This document shows, piece by piece, positions 40,409 through 49,922 of a stretch of DNA of 64,000 nt. The stretch comes from Salibacter sp031581065 (GTDB lineage Bacteria > Bacteroidota > Bacteroidia > Flavobacteriales_G > Salibacteraceae), in contig NZ_JAVLBN010000002.1 of assembly GCF_031581065.1 (NCBI RefSeq), positions 62,001 to 126,000 of the forward strand. The letters run 5' to 3'. The notes beneath the pieces are model-generated. The model made no database searches, had not been told where the DNA came from, and saw nothing but the letters and a program-made list of their open reading frames with translations. Every line of letters starts with the position of its first letter. Position 1 is the first letter of the stretch. The translations under genes and the position numbers were made by a program.

Positions 40409-41797
40409 TTATATGTGAATTACTTCATCGTAAGCCGCTGCTGCAGCTTCCATGATAGCTTCACTCATTGTTGGGTGTGGGTGAACAGTTTTGATGATCT
40501 CGTGACCAGTTGTTTCGAGCTTGCGAATTGAAACGAGTTCAGCAACCATTTCTGTTACATTGTACCCAATCATGTGACCTCCTAAAAGTTCACCGTATTT
40601 GGCATCAAAGATCAACTTCACAAAACCATCGTTGTGGCCTGCTGCTGATGCTTTACCAGATGCTGAGAATGGGAATTTACCAACTTTAAGATCGTACCCT
40701 GCTTCTTTTGCGTCTTTTTCAGTCATGCCGACTGATGCAACTTCAGGGAAGCAATATGTACAACCCGGTACATTTCCGTAATCCATTGGCTCAGGATTCA
40801 TCTCTGCCATTTTCTCAACAGCGATAATCCCTTCATGTGAAGCAACGTGTGCAAGTGCCGGACCAGGAGCGCAATCTCCGATAGACCATACATTTGGAAT
40901 ATTCGTTTGATAGAAATCGTTGACAACAACTTTTCCATTATCAGTAGCTACTCCAACATCTTCAAGACCAATGTTTTCAATATTAGCCTGAATACCAACA
41001 GCTGAAAGTACTATATCAGCTTCAATAGTTTCTTCGCCCTTTTTAGTTTTAACTTTAACCTTACAGTTTTTGCCTTTAGTATCAACACTTTCAACTGATG
41101 AATTCGTCATCACCTTCATACCCATTTTCTTGAATGAGCGTTCAAGTTGTTTTGATACTTCTTCATCTTCAACAGGAACAATGCGCGGCATGTATTCTAC
41201 AAGCGTAACTTCAGTTCCCATTGACTGGTAGAAATAAGAAAACTCAGAGCCGATGGCACCTGATCCAACAACCACCATTTTCTTAGGTTGTTTCTCAAGT
41301 GACATCGCTTTACGGTACTCGATAATTTTCTTGCCATCGATAGGAAGATTTGGAAGCTCACGAGCTCTGGCTCCTGTAGCGATAATGATATTCTTACCTT
41401 CTACAGTTTCTTTTTTGCCGTCTTCCTTCTCTACTTCAATTTTATTTTTCCCTTTGAGTTTACCGTAACCCATTATAACGTCAATCTTGTTCTTTTTCAT
41501 CAAGAATTGAACACCGTTACTCATTTTATCGGCCACTCCACGACTGCGGGAAATTACTTTGCTAAAGTCTTTATCAAATTCTTTTCCTGATAATCCGTAC
41601 TCATCAGCATGCTTCATGTATTCATAAACATTTGCTGTTTTGAGTAAAGATTTTGTTGGAATACAGCCCCAGTTAAGGCAAATTCCACCGAGCGATTCTT
41701 TTTCCACAACCGCTACCTTCATTCCTAACTGAGAGCCACGAATGGCAGCTACATAACCGCCAGGACCACTACCTAAAACTACTAAATCGTAAGCCAT
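40409..41797 (-). CDS. lpdA: Dihydrolipoyl dehydrogenase (E3)
   Basis: FAD-dependent E3 component (462 residues) of the pyruvate and 2-oxoacid dehydrogenase and glycine cleavage complexes; it reoxidises dihydrolipoamide with NAD. The FAD motif GSGPGGYVAAI (~8-18), the redox disulfide GGICLNWGCIPTKS (~37-50), the NAD motif VVGSGAIGSEF and the C-terminal HPHPTMSEAI (catalytic His-Glu) are all present. It could serve the glycine cleavage system whose T protein is at the left edge of the window. Transcribed alone. Confidence 0.95.
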   Translation of the reverse strand: MAYDLVVLGSGPGGYVAAIRGSQLGMKVAVVEKESLGGICLNWGCIPTKSLLKTANVYEYMKHADEYGLSGKEFDKDFSKVISRSRGVADKMSNGVQFLMKKNKIDVIMGYGKLKGKNKIEVEKEDGKKETVEGKNIIIATGARARELPNLPIDGKKIIEYRKAMSLEKQPKKMVVVGSGAIGSEFSYFYQSMGTEVTLVEYMPRIVPVEDEEVSKQLERSFKKMGMKVMTNSSVESVDTKGKNCKVKVKTKKGEETIEADIVLSAVGIQANIENIGLEDVGVATDNGKVVVNDFYQTNIPNVWSIGDCAPGPALAHVASHEGIIAVEKMAEMNPEPMDYGNVPGCTYCFPEVASVGMTEKDAKEAGYDLKVGKFPFSASGKASAAGHNDGFVKLIFDAKYGELLGGHMIGYNVTEMVAELVSIRKLETTGHEIIKTVHPHPTMSEAIMEAAAAAYDEVIHI

Positions 41798-41995
41798 TAT
41801 TTCTTGAGTTTAATTGAATTTATGTCGAGAAATTCTGATGCGAATTTAAAGGAAATGCACTGAATTAAGAAAGTTTTGCAAAACATTGAACAGCCAACAT
41901 TTTCACATTAAAAAGTAAACAACTTATTTTACTCTCCCGTTAAGCCTGTCAATCACCTAATGATATTTGTAAGAATTCTTGAAAAGACAACATCT

Positions 41996-42580
41996 ATGCG
42001 ACTTGAAGTCAAACATCAACAACAGTACAGCAGATCTGAACTACTCGCTAGATCGATTCTTGGCCCCCTTTACATTGCGATACCCCACGTCATTGTTCTC
42101 GCCTTTGTTTCTATCGCAGCTTTTTACCATTATTTAAGAGCAACATTTACCATTTTAAAAACAGGTGAATATCCTGAAGACTCACATTCTTTTTTGACTT
42201 CTTATCTGCATTGGGCTGCAAGACTACACCTCAGGGTTTTCAACATGAATGACGGCTACCCGAACTTTGGTGTAAAACAAAACGATCCTTACCTATCATT
42301 AGAGTACAAAAAACAAGACCCTGATAGAACTAAAACGCTTTTGAGGACAGTATTTGGTGTGCTTTATATTTTTATTCCGCATATAATTGTGTGGTTGTTT
42401 CGCTACATTATCACTTTGGTTGGTGTTTTGATCGCCTTTTTCGTTGTTTTGTTTACCGGTAAATATCCAGCCGGCTTGCATCGTTTTCAGGTTGGGACAC
42501 TCAGATGGATGGTTCGGGTACTGGGTTCTTTATTCCATCTCGAGGATTCGTACCCTGCTTTTAGTGGATCTGACCGATAA
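41996..42580 (+). CDS. DUF4389-like membrane protein with an internal duplication
   Basis: About 194 residues built from two similar halves. Each half runs R(S/T)hhGhLYIhIPHhIV, a hydrophobic segment, hhhhLhTGcYP, and a C-terminal helix ending in hLcDxYPxF (~13-95 and ~110-190). This is the DUF4389 pattern, normally one copy. The frame opens at 41960, but that ATG overlaps a -7-like GATATTTG (41961-41968), so the ATG at 41996 is preferred. It ends in Gly-Ser-Asp-Arg, coded by a repeat copy (42566), one base before xerD. Confidence 0.7.
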   Translation: MRLEVKHQQQYSRSELLARSILGPLYIAIPHVIVLAFVSIAAFYHYLRATFTILKTGEYPEDSHSFLTSYLHWAARLHLRVFNMNDGYPNFGVKQNDPYLSLEYKKQDPDRTKTLLRTVFGVLYIFIPHIIVWLFRYIITLVGVLIAFFVVLFTGKYPAGLHRFQVGTLRWMVRVLGSLFHLEDSYPAFSGSDR

Positions 42581-42581
42581 A

Positions 42582-43484
42582 ATGAGCAAATGGAAACCAT
42601 ATATAGAGGACTTCAAGTCATACTTGCAGCTTGAACGCTCAATGGCTGAAAATACTGTGCTCAATTATTTGCGCGATATTGACAAGCTGGAATTGTTCAA
42701 TGAAAGTGAAAATCAGTCAAAAAAGCTGGAGAGTTATACTGAGAATGATCTGTCGAATTTCCTGCAGTGGATTGGCGAAATTGGGTTGAGTGCTAACAGT
42801 CAGAACCGAATTCTATCTGGCATTAAGGCATTTTTCAAGTTTTTGATCCTGGAGAATTACATGGACCATAATCCGGCCGAGTTGATTGAATCAGCAAAAG
42901 TTGGCAGGAAATTCCCCGATACGCTTGCCGATTACGAGGTTGAAAAAATGATTGATGCTGTTGACCGTAGCTCGCCTGAGGGTGAACGAAACCGCGCAAT
43001 AATTGAAGTTCTATACGGCTGTGGGTTGCGTGTATCTGAACTCATCTCGCTCAGGCTAAGTGATTGTGCTTTTGATGAAGGTTTTTTACGAATTGTGGGA
43101 AAAGGTAACAAACAGCGATTGGTTCCTATTGGCAAACATGCAACTAAGCAAGTAAAACTCTATATCAACGAAGTGCGCATTCATCAGGATATCAAAGCAG
43201 GTCATGAGGATACTTTGTTTTTGAACAGGCGAGGAAAAGGGCTAACCAGAATGATGATTTTCTACATCGTTCGCGATTTAGCCAAAACTGCCGGAATTAA
43301 AAAGAAAATTAGTCCGCACACTTTGCGTCACAGTTTTGCTACAGAGTTGGTTCAACGGGGAGCAGACCTGAGAGCTGTTCAGGAGATGCTGGGACACGAA
43401 TCCATTACCACAACAGAGATCTACACCCACCTGGATCAAAGCGATTTACAAGATGCTATCTTCAATTTCCACCCAAGAGCTTAG
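42582..43484 (+). CDS. xerD: Tyrosine recombinase XerD/XerC-like
   Basis: Site-specific recombinase of 300 residues that resolves chromosome dimers at dif. The N-terminal SAM-like core-binding domain (KPYIEDFKSYLQLERSMAENTV...) is followed by the catalytic domain with Arg in YGCGLRVSEL (~148), Lys in VGKGNKQRLVPI, HTLRHSFATEL (His-x-x-Arg, ~243), LGHESITTTEIYTH (His and the nucleophilic Tyr, ~275). The full pentad is present. The longer frame upstream lies within the preceding gene; MSKWKPYIEDF at 42582 is the family start. Only one copy is seen in the window and there are no mobile features nearby. Confidence 0.92.
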   Translation: MSKWKPYIEDFKSYLQLERSMAENTVLNYLRDIDKLELFNESENQSKKLESYTENDLSNFLQWIGEIGLSANSQNRILSGIKAFFKFLILENYMDHNPAELIESAKVGRKFPDTLADYEVEKMIDAVDRSSPEGERNRAIIEVLYGCGLRVSELISLRLSDCAFDEGFLRIVGKGNKQRLVPIGKHATKQVKLYINEVRIHQDIKAGHEDTLFLNRRGKGLTRMMIFYIVRDLAKTAGIKKKISPHTLRHSFATELVQRGADLRAVQEMLGHESITTTEIYTHLDQSDLQDAIFNFHPRA

Positions 43485-46369
43485 TTTTTCACTCCCTCTT
43501 TGAGGTAACGCATCATTACTTTAAGAAACTCCTCAGGGTTTATAGGTTTCGTTACGTAATCATTCATCCCAACCTCTAAAACACTATCTCTCACTTCATT
43601 GAATGCATCAGCTGTCAATGCTACAACAGGGATGTTTTTGAAATAATGATCGTCAATGGATCTGATAGCTTTAGTCGCTTCATAACCGTCCATTTCAGGC
43701 ATTTGTAAATCCATGAGAATCAAATCAAACTCTTTAGAAGTTATCACATCAAGAGCTTCTTTTCCATTTTCACTCAATGTGACCTTTGCTCCCCATTTAT
43801 TGAGGAATTGTGCAGCTATTTTTTGGTTGATTGGGTTATCTTCTACTAAAAGTACGTGGTAGCCTTTTAAGTCATCACGTCCAGAGCCGGAAGATGGAGC
43901 CTTACTTTTAGTGTTTTTATCTGGAGTATTTTTATCTGTTTTCTCAGTTTCTAAACACTTTTCAAAACTCAAAACAACTGTAAACTCAGATCCTTTTCCT
44001 TCTTCACTTTCAACACTAATACTTCCACCCTGCATTTCCACAAGGTTTTTAGTAATAGACAACCCTAAACCAGTACCTCCATACGTATTCAAAATACTTG
44101 AGCTCGCTTGCTCAAAAGTATTGAATATCGTTTCTCTTTTATCATCCGGTATCCCAATTCCGGTATCTGTTATTTTGAACTCAATCTCGTGATGGTCTCG
44201 AGTTTCACTAATCTGAGATACCTTAAGTTCTACTTTACCCATTTCAGTAAATTTCACAGCATTGCCCACAATATTGATGAGAATTTGGTTGAGCCTGTTC
44301 TCATCACCAAGAACTTTTTCAGGCACTCTCGAATCTATTTTCTGAATCAGGTCAACATCTTTCTCTGTAACCTTTTCACGCATCATATCACTAACCTCAC
44401 TCACTACATCTTTAAGTTGTAATGGTTCATTGGAGAATGATATTTTTCCTGATTCAATCTTACTGTGGTCCAGTATATCATTGACGAGCGCCAGTAGATT
44501 ATCGGCACTAAATTTAAGTGATTTCAGCTTATCAACTTGATCTTCTTTAGGATCTTCTTCGAGCAAGAAGCTCGTGTAACCAATTACAGCATTGAGCGGT
44601 GTACGAATCTCATGACTCATGCTTGAAAGGAATTGTTGTTTAGATCTAGCTAGTTCTTCAGCTCTTTGTTTTGCATCGATCAGAGCCTGTTCAACTCGTT
44701 TCCTTTCTGTTAAATCGTGCCAAACCGCTAAGATTACCTGCTCATTATTCAACGTAACAGCAGTGTAGGTTACTTCAGTTGGCACTTCCTGTCCGCTCGT
44801 TTTTGTGTATGTCCAATCAAAAGTATGCTTCCCTTTTTCAAGTGCTACGTTGAGCATTTCGTCAGCTTTATACTCAGATCTCCTCCCATCATGTTGACGA
44901 TCTTTAGAAAACTCCCAGGGTAGCTTCCCTATAAAATCATCTTTGCTGCTGATGTTTAACATCTGCAATGCTGCTTCGTTACAATCGAGAATTCCATCGT
45001 TATTGAAAATTAAGTGAGGATCTGAAGAGTACTCAAACAATATGCGGAATTTTTGTTCGCTCATGAACTTATCGGTCACATCTTTAGCTATTCCAATAAC
45101 GCCCGCAACATTTCCATCATCATCTTTGTAAGGCTTCTCTTTAACCTCAAGTGTTACCGGATTCCCATTTTTATGGCGAACTTCAGCATAGAACAAACTT
45201 CCATCATCATGGCCTTTGAGAAGTTTTGCTGTGGTTTCCTGAGCTGTTCTGTTTAGTGGGTTTTGCGTAAATAAACGGTATTCTGATTTTTCAAATTCCT
45301 CAGGAGTGTACCCCAATACTTTTTGAACATTTTCACTTACATAGTCATATTCGTGGTTCTCATCGTGGCGATAGGTAAAGTCTCTGGAGTACTCGAACAA
45401 TAGTTTTTGCTGATCGATTAACTTTTCGAGATTTCGCCTGTTATCACGTAGCTCCTGAGCAGATCTTCTCAATTGCTGAATGCTCCTGCTAAAAACAAAG
45501 ACGACAATAACGATTACGAGAAGATTGACTGCAATTACAAAAAACAAATTTTTTCTAATTGAATCAACTACTACACTTTTAGGCATGGCAAATACCAACC
45601 CCATAGATTCACCGTAAATGGAAACAGGGTAAAAAGTTGTTATAAAAATCTGTGCGTCTCCTTCTTCATTGATTTTCAAGTCCACTTCTGCTGATGCTGC
45701 TACCTCAGCTTCAAAGGCTTCTTGCAATGGTGTACTGGTTATGTTATTTGTATTGAAAAGCCTTTTCCATCCGGGATTATCAAAAGCAATTAAACCATTA
45801 GCATCCAGTAATGATTTGTAGGAATTTAATGAACTAAAGTATTTTTTGAATTGATTGTTGACGAATTCATTTGTTTGCAATTCAAATAGCACTTGTCCTT
45901 TATCTGTAGATAAATAAGCATTTTTATAGCCATTCAGGAAGCTTATTTCACTCTTACTCTCAATTGATTGAAATGATGTATCGAGCTGCTGAACCCGGAA
46001 CCTCCCTTTACCGGTCCACATCAAACGGTTATCAGTTCCGTCACGAACTAAAGTTATCGATTTGATAAGCTCGCGATGCTCTACCATCAATGATTTAATG
46101 CTCTGTAACTCTCCGGTTGACAATTGGTTCTGACCAAAAAAGTTGTGCTGAGAATCTGAAAAAAGAAATTCAACATCATAACTGAATTGGTTGAATGAGC
46201 GCTCAATTTGCTCAGCACATATTTGAGACTCCCTTGACAAATAGTTTTTCTCGTTTTCAACTCTGTCTTTTATTAGCAAGTCAAAGATGAATAACGAACC
46301 TCCTACCATTACTACTAAAAGCAACACAATGGTGAGGATTACCCCTATATCTTTTTTGGTTAAGTTCAT
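43481..46369 (-). CDS. Hybrid sensor histidine kinase with extracytoplasmic sensor, two PAS domains and receiver
   Basis: A 962-residue membrane kinase. A first helix (~8-30), an extracytoplasmic Cache-like domain (~31-275) and a second helix (~275-297) precede a short coiled coil. PAS 1 (~330-435) and PAS 2 (~445-560) follow, then HisKA with SHEIRTPLNAV (His ~586), HATPase with NAVKFTE, DTGIGI and GGTGLGLSI, and a receiver domain with MDLQMPEMDG (Asp ~886). There is no output domain, so signalling goes through a phosphotransfer partner. It converges on xerD with a 4-base overlap. The next gene upstream on the same strand is a sensor-like lipoprotein 53 bases away. Confidence 0.9.
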   Translation of the reverse strand: MNLTKKDIGVILTIVLLLVVMVGGSLFIFDLLIKDRVENEKNYLSRESQICAEQIERSFNQFSYDVEFLFSDSQHNFFGQNQLSTGELQSIKSLMVEHRELIKSITLVRDGTDNRLMWTGKGRFRVQQLDTSFQSIESKSEISFLNGYKNAYLSTDKGQVLFELQTNEFVNNQFKKYFSSLNSYKSLLDANGLIAFDNPGWKRLFNTNNITSTPLQEAFEAEVAASAEVDLKINEEGDAQIFITTFYPVSIYGESMGLVFAMPKSVVVDSIRKNLFFVIAVNLLVIVIVVFVFSRSIQQLRRSAQELRDNRRNLEKLIDQQKLLFEYSRDFTYRHDENHEYDYVSENVQKVLGYTPEEFEKSEYRLFTQNPLNRTAQETTAKLLKGHDDGSLFYAEVRHKNGNPVTLEVKEKPYKDDDGNVAGVIGIAKDVTDKFMSEQKFRILFEYSSDPHLIFNNDGILDCNEAALQMLNISSKDDFIGKLPWEFSKDRQHDGRRSEYKADEMLNVALEKGKHTFDWTYTKTSGQEVPTEVTYTAVTLNNEQVILAVWHDLTERKRVEQALIDAKQRAEELARSKQQFLSSMSHEIRTPLNAVIGYTSFLLEEDPKEDQVDKLKSLKFSADNLLALVNDILDHSKIESGKISFSNEPLQLKDVVSEVSDMMREKVTEKDVDLIQKIDSRVPEKVLGDENRLNQILINIVGNAVKFTEMGKVELKVSQISETRDHHEIEFKITDTGIGIPDDKRETIFNTFEQASSSILNTYGGTGLGLSITKNLVEMQGGSISVESEEGKGSEFTVVLSFEKCLETEKTDKNTPDKNTKSKAPSSGSGRDDLKGYHVLLVEDNPINQKIAAQFLNKWGAKVTLSENGKEALDVITSKEFDLILMDLQMPEMDGYEATKAIRSIDDHYFKNIPVVALTADAFNEVRDSVLEVGMNDYVTKPINPEEFLKVMMRYLKEGVKN

Positions 46370-46422
46370 GTATCTCTATATGAATTAGTGAAGGTACATC
46401 AATTTAAAATTTAAGTAAATAA

Positions 46423-47322
46423 TCAAAGTTTAATTACCTGCACAAGTTGCCATTTTAGCTCTGTTATTTCAGCGTTGAGTAACATATAGTCAGATCCATT
46501 CCAGCTAAAATGAACCTTTCTTTCCCCATCAGTGAGTATTTTCCTACAAGCCTCTCTAAATTGCTGGTTTTTACTCCTGTAAATATTTTTTGATTTTGGA
46601 AATTCTACTATTTCATTTCCCGGTTTTTCAAACTCGCTTTCAACTGCAATTATCGATTCGGTATTTTCTCTTGATGCTATTAATCTTCCTTTAGGATCCA
46701 TAATAAAATAATACCCTGATGCTTTATCGAGATAGTTTTTTTTAATCGATTGAACAGGTATATTCAACTGGATATAATCATCATCCATTGATACTACACA
46801 GGAAATAAGCCAGTTTGACTCTATCGGGAACCAATGCGGAACTGTTACCCATTTTCCCGATGGTTTTTCTTTTATCTCATCTACCTGCTTCATGATATTT
46901 GAAAGATGCGATTTTTCTATTTTTTGGAATGCACTATTCAATTTGGGATAAACCAACACACCTTTTTGAGGTGAAACAACCATGATACTGGAAGTCAATT
47001 TTGATTTGTTATAAATACTTTTTAGTTCTTCTTCACCTATTTTAAGCGGAATTTCACTCCAATTTCCAGGATACTTTAGCTCTCCGGCTAAATTAAAATA
47101 GGAAAAAACATCATCGACAAAATACTTCCTTACGGAGCTTCTATTTTCCTTATCAGTAAGGCTTTTTAAACGCTTCGACTCCTGAACAAACTGGTAATTA
47201 ATTTCATAAGCCATTTGTTTGATAGCTGAAGTTTCGCTCTCAAAAGTGCTTGTGCTTTCAACACAACCTGAAAGCAAAAACAATACTATTGCCGAAAGCA
47301 TTAATTTTATTCTCAAAAACAT
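46423..47322 (-). CDS. Lipoprotein with Cache-like sensor domain
   Basis: A 299-residue lipoprotein whose signal peptide ends LLSGC (Cys ~20). The rest is a single extracytoplasmic domain with a long N-terminal helix and a PAS/Cache-like body (VVSPQKGVLVYPKLN, VSMDDDYIQLNIPVQ, YYFIMDPKGRLIASRENT), closely resembling stand-alone ligand-binding sensors. It is transcribed just before the hybrid kinase, which carries its own sensor. I infer it modulates that kinase. No family name can be given with confidence. Confidence 0.72.
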   Translation of the reverse strand: MFLRIKLMLSAIVLFLLSGCVESTSTFESETSAIKQMAYEINYQFVQESKRLKSLTDKENRSSVRKYFVDDVFSYFNLAGELKYPGNWSEIPLKIGEEELKSIYNKSKLTSSIMVVSPQKGVLVYPKLNSAFQKIEKSHLSNIMKQVDEIKEKPSGKWVTVPHWFPIESNWLISCVVSMDDDYIQLNIPVQSIKKNYLDKASGYYFIMDPKGRLIASRENTESIIAVESEFEKPGNEIVEFPKSKNIYRSKNQQFREACRKILTDGERKVHFSWNGSDYMLLNAEITELKWQLVQVIKL

Positions 47323-47332
47323 TTTGCTGTTG

Positions 47333-47340
47333 TAGATTTG
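47333..47340 (+). promoter_or_regulatory. -7 element for the C1 peptidase gene
   Basis: TAGATTTG matches TAnnTTTG 29 bases before the ATG at 47370, which supports that start over the ATG-less upstream extension. Confidence 0.45.
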
Positions 47341-47369
47341 AAAATCATTTGAACCAAATTACAATAATC

Positions 47370-48521
47370 ATGCGCACAACTTTTGCATTTACCATATCAG
47401 CTCTTTTAGTTCTTTCTACTGCACAGGGCCAGGATAAAAAACCTGATGAAGGCTATCGTTTCAATGATGACATTAAAATTGAATCAACTGAAGTTATAAG
47501 CCAGGACAGAACAGGAACCTGCTGGAGCTACTCCACTACTTCTTTTTTAGAATCTGAGGTTGAGAGAATCAACGGTAAGCCCGTAGATCTCAGCGAAATG
47601 TTTCAGGTGCGTAATATTTATATTGAAAAGGCTAAAAACTACGTACTGAGACAAGGGAAAACTCAATTCAGCCAGGGTAGTCTCAGTCATGATGTAATGA
47701 AGTCTGTTGAGCAATACGGAGTGGTTCCACAAAGTGCTTATGACGGATTGAATTACGGCACAAAAACTCACAATCACGGTGAACTGGAAAAGGTTTTGAG
47801 TAATTTTGTTGAAGCTATCGTTCAAAACCCGAATGGAGAACTAACACCGGTTTGGCTGGATGCCTATACTGCATCGTTGGATACGTATTTGGGCCCGGCT
47901 CCGACCGAAATAGACTACAATGGAAATTCATACTCCCCAAAACAACTAGCTGATAAGTTGAAAATCAATACTGAGGACTATGTGACTTTCACTTCATTCA
48001 ACCACCACCCATTTTATGAGCAATTTATTCTCGAAGTTCCCGATAACTGGTCAAATGGAAGTTACTACAATGTAAGATTAGATGAATTCATTCAACTGAT
48101 AGATCACGCTCTCGAAAACGGCTACTCACTTGCATGGGATGCTGATGTGAGCGAAAAAACATGGTCGACAAAAGAAGGTGTGGCGATTATTCCCGAAACA
48201 GATTACAGCTCACTATCGAGATCTGATCAAGAGGTATTCTTTAATTCAGTACAGGAAGAAAAAGAAATTACACAGGAATACCGCCAGCAAGAATTTGAAA
48301 ACTACAATACAACTGATGATCACCTCATGCATATTGTGGGACGCAGCCACAATCAAAAAGGTGATAGCTTTTACCTCGTAAAAAACAGTTGGGGAACTGA
48401 TGCCGGTATTGATGGTTATCAGTACATTTCTGTTCCTTACATGAAATTAAAATCAATCGCGATTATGGTTCATAAAGATGCTGTACCAAAAGCGATAAGT
48501 AAAAAATTTAAACAATGGTAA
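47370..48521 (+). CDS. Exported C1-family cysteine peptidase (bleomycin hydrolase/aminopeptidase C-like)
   Basis: A 383-residue papain-clan peptidase. The signal peptide (~1-20, TAQGQ) is atypical for bleomycin hydrolases, which are usually cytoplasmic, but is common in Bacteroidota members. The catalytic Cys is in RTGTCWSYS (~52), His in DHLMHIVGR (~315) and Asn in VKNSWG (~335). The wide frame begins upstream at 47250, within the divergent lipoprotein gene; the ATG at 47370 and its promoter are preferred. Its 3' end overlaps the small S4 gene by 14 bases. Confidence 0.88.
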   Translation: MRTTFAFTISALLVLSTAQGQDKKPDEGYRFNDDIKIESTEVISQDRTGTCWSYSTTSFLESEVERINGKPVDLSEMFQVRNIYIEKAKNYVLRQGKTQFSQGSLSHDVMKSVEQYGVVPQSAYDGLNYGTKTHNHGELEKVLSNFVEAIVQNPNGELTPVWLDAYTASLDTYLGPAPTEIDYNGNSYSPKQLADKLKINTEDYVTFTSFNHHPFYEQFILEVPDNWSNGSYYNVRLDEFIQLIDHALENGYSLAWDADVSEKTWSTKEGVAIIPETDYSSLSRSDQEVFFNSVQEEKEITQEYRQQEFENYNTTDDHLMHIVGRSHNQKGDSFYLVKNSWGTDAGIDGYQYISVPYMKLKSIAIMVHKDAVPKAISKKFKQW

Positions 48522-48711
48522 CTTCTTCGCCCTCGAAGGTAATTACATCTCCTTTGCGTAGTTTCCTTCTTTTGCGAAGTTCAACCTCATCATTAACCAT
48601 GACCAGTCCGTCAGCTACAACGAGCTTTGCCTCACCTCCTGATGCGACAAGGTTGACAATTTTTAGAACTTTAATCAACTCGATATAATCGTCTTGTAGT
48701 GTAAACTCCAT
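48508..48711 (-). CDS. Small S4-domain RNA-binding protein
   Basis: A 67-residue protein consisting only of an S4 domain, like E. coli YbcJ: LIKVLKIVNLVASGGEAKLVV..GLVMVNDEVE.RKRRKLRKGDVI, with the typical positively charged GxVxVNGxxExRRxKKL region. A minus-strand TAGTTTTG (48716-48723) ends 5 bases before the ATG, so its mRNA is predicted to be leaderless. RNA binding is inferred from the family. Confidence 0.88.
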   Translation of the reverse strand: MEFTLQDDYIELIKVLKIVNLVASGGEAKLVVADGLVMVNDEVELRKRRKLRKGDVITFEGEEVTIV

Positions 48712-48715
48712 GACG

Positions 48716-48723
48716 CAAAACTA
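48716..48723 (-). promoter_or_regulatory. -7 element abutting the S4 gene start
   Basis: Minus-strand TAGTTTTG, matching TAnnTTTG, 5 nt from the A of the ATG. Same geometry as miaE. Confidence 0.5.
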
Positions 48724-48730
48724 AGCACAA

Positions 48731-49528
48731 ATGGAATTGAGCGGAAATCTTCATAAAATGCCTGTCAAACTTTTAGACGGAAAGGCGCATTATACACTTG
48801 AATTAAATGGTGACAAAGGAGACCTCAACGGGGCTCTTGGTGAAAAAATCAACTTGCATTTCACCGGTCAAATCAATTGTATCAATTGCGGAAGAAAAAT
48901 CAAGAAGACATTTGGTCAGGGCTTTTGCTACCCCTGCTTTCGAGACGCTCCTCAGGCCTCAGAGTGTATTATTCACCCTGAGCGTTGCCGCGGACATTTA
49001 GGTGAAGGGCGCGATCCAGAATGGGAGCAAAAACATCATGTTCAACCCCATTTTGTTTATCTCGGAGTATCGAGCGGATTGAAAGTAGGAATCACTCGTG
49101 AAACACAAATCCCAACGAGATGGATCGATCAGGGTGCCAAAGCCGGAATTATCCTGGCCAAAACAACAAACCGATACGAAGCCGGTGTTATTGAAGTGGC
49201 ACTGAAAGATCACTTTGCTGATAAAACTTCCTGGCAAAGGATGCTAAAAGGCGATATAAGAGATGTTGATTTGCTCGAAGAAAAAGAAAAAGCGCGAAAG
49301 TTCATCCCCGATGAAATGTCTGATTTTTTCTACGATGAAAACGGTATCATATCAATAGAATATCCGCTACTCGAATCACCTGATAAAGTGAAAAGCATAA
49401 AATTCGATAAGGAGCCAACAATCAACGGAACGCTAACCGGGATAAAAGGCCAGTACTTAATTCTGGATAATAAATTTGTCACCAACATCCGCAACCAAAG
49501 CGGGTATTTTGTTGAAGTTGAAGTGTAA
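48731..49528 (+). CDS. DUF2797 protein with zinc-binding cysteines
   Basis: A 265-residue soluble protein. An N-terminal beta-rich part (~1-45) is followed by a cysteine cluster INCGRKIKKTFGQGFCYPCF and a further Cys near ECIIHPERCRGH (~55-95), a probable zinc site. GIY-YIG-like features (VYLGVSSGLKVGITRETQIPTRW, ~108-130) follow; I recall DUF2797 resembling this fold. The function is unknown. It is divergent from the small S4 gene, 19 bases away, and its stop abuts the convergent DUF493 gene. Confidence 0.8.
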   Translation: MELSGNLHKMPVKLLDGKAHYTLELNGDKGDLNGALGEKINLHFTGQINCINCGRKIKKTFGQGFCYPCFRDAPQASECIIHPERCRGHLGEGRDPEWEQKHHVQPHFVYLGVSSGLKVGITRETQIPTRWIDQGAKAGIILAKTTNRYEAGVIEVALKDHFADKTSWQRMLKGDIRDVDLLEEKEKARKFIPDEMSDFFYDENGIISIEYPLLESPDKVKSIKFDKEPTINGTLTGIKGQYLILDNKFVTNIRNQSGYFVEVEV

Positions 49529-49810
49529 TTAAAGTGAAATAATGCCCTCGATAGATTCAGCTTCACGATAACGCTCAATAACTTTATCGGCACTGAGCAT
49601 CATTTCTTTAGCTGTAACGCTTACAAAATTTCCGTTTCTGCTTTCACGAATAGCAATTTGAGCCTCAGATCCAAAAAGCGCCTCAACTTGTGCATGAAGC
49701 TTATTCTCATTGGGAACAATAAACTTAAACATGTAAACTGAAGGAAACTTGTGTTGCTTTTTGAGTTTCTTTTTCAAATCCCTGTAAAACGCCTTCCTAT
49801 CTTTTTGCAT
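49529..49810 (-). CDS. DUF493 family protein
   Basis: A 93-residue cytoplasmic protein with an ACT-like fold. YREAESIEGIISL ends the chain and FKFIVPNENKLHAQVEALF lies in the middle, with the NFVSVTAKEMM strand expected for the YbeD/DUF493 family, which in E. coli is linked to lipoic-acid metabolism only by position. No regulatory ligand can be named. Confidence 0.82.
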   Translation of the reverse strand: MQKDRKAFYRDLKKKLKKQHKFPSVYMFKFIVPNENKLHAQVEALFGSEAQIAIRESRNGNFVSVTAKEMMLSADKVIERYREAESIEGIISL

Positions 49811-49909
49811 ACGTTTTATTACGAATCAATTTAAAATTTGGTTTGGTGGTGCAAGAATAACGAATCTGCTCAAAACGCGCTGTTTCATCTAACAATTTCC
49901 AAAAGTTCT

Positions 49910-49917
49910 TACTTTTA
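49910..49917 (+). promoter_or_regulatory. -7-like element abutting the antiporter start
   Basis: TACTTTTA, one mismatch to TAnnTTTG, ends 6 nt before the ATG at 49923. It predicts a leaderless mRNA. Confidence 0.4.
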
Positions 49918-49922
49918 TCGCC

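Noticed and set aside
42582..43484. xerD as the integrase of a mobile island
   Set aside because: It has the full housekeeping Xer signature and no flanking repeats, cargo or tRNA were seen.
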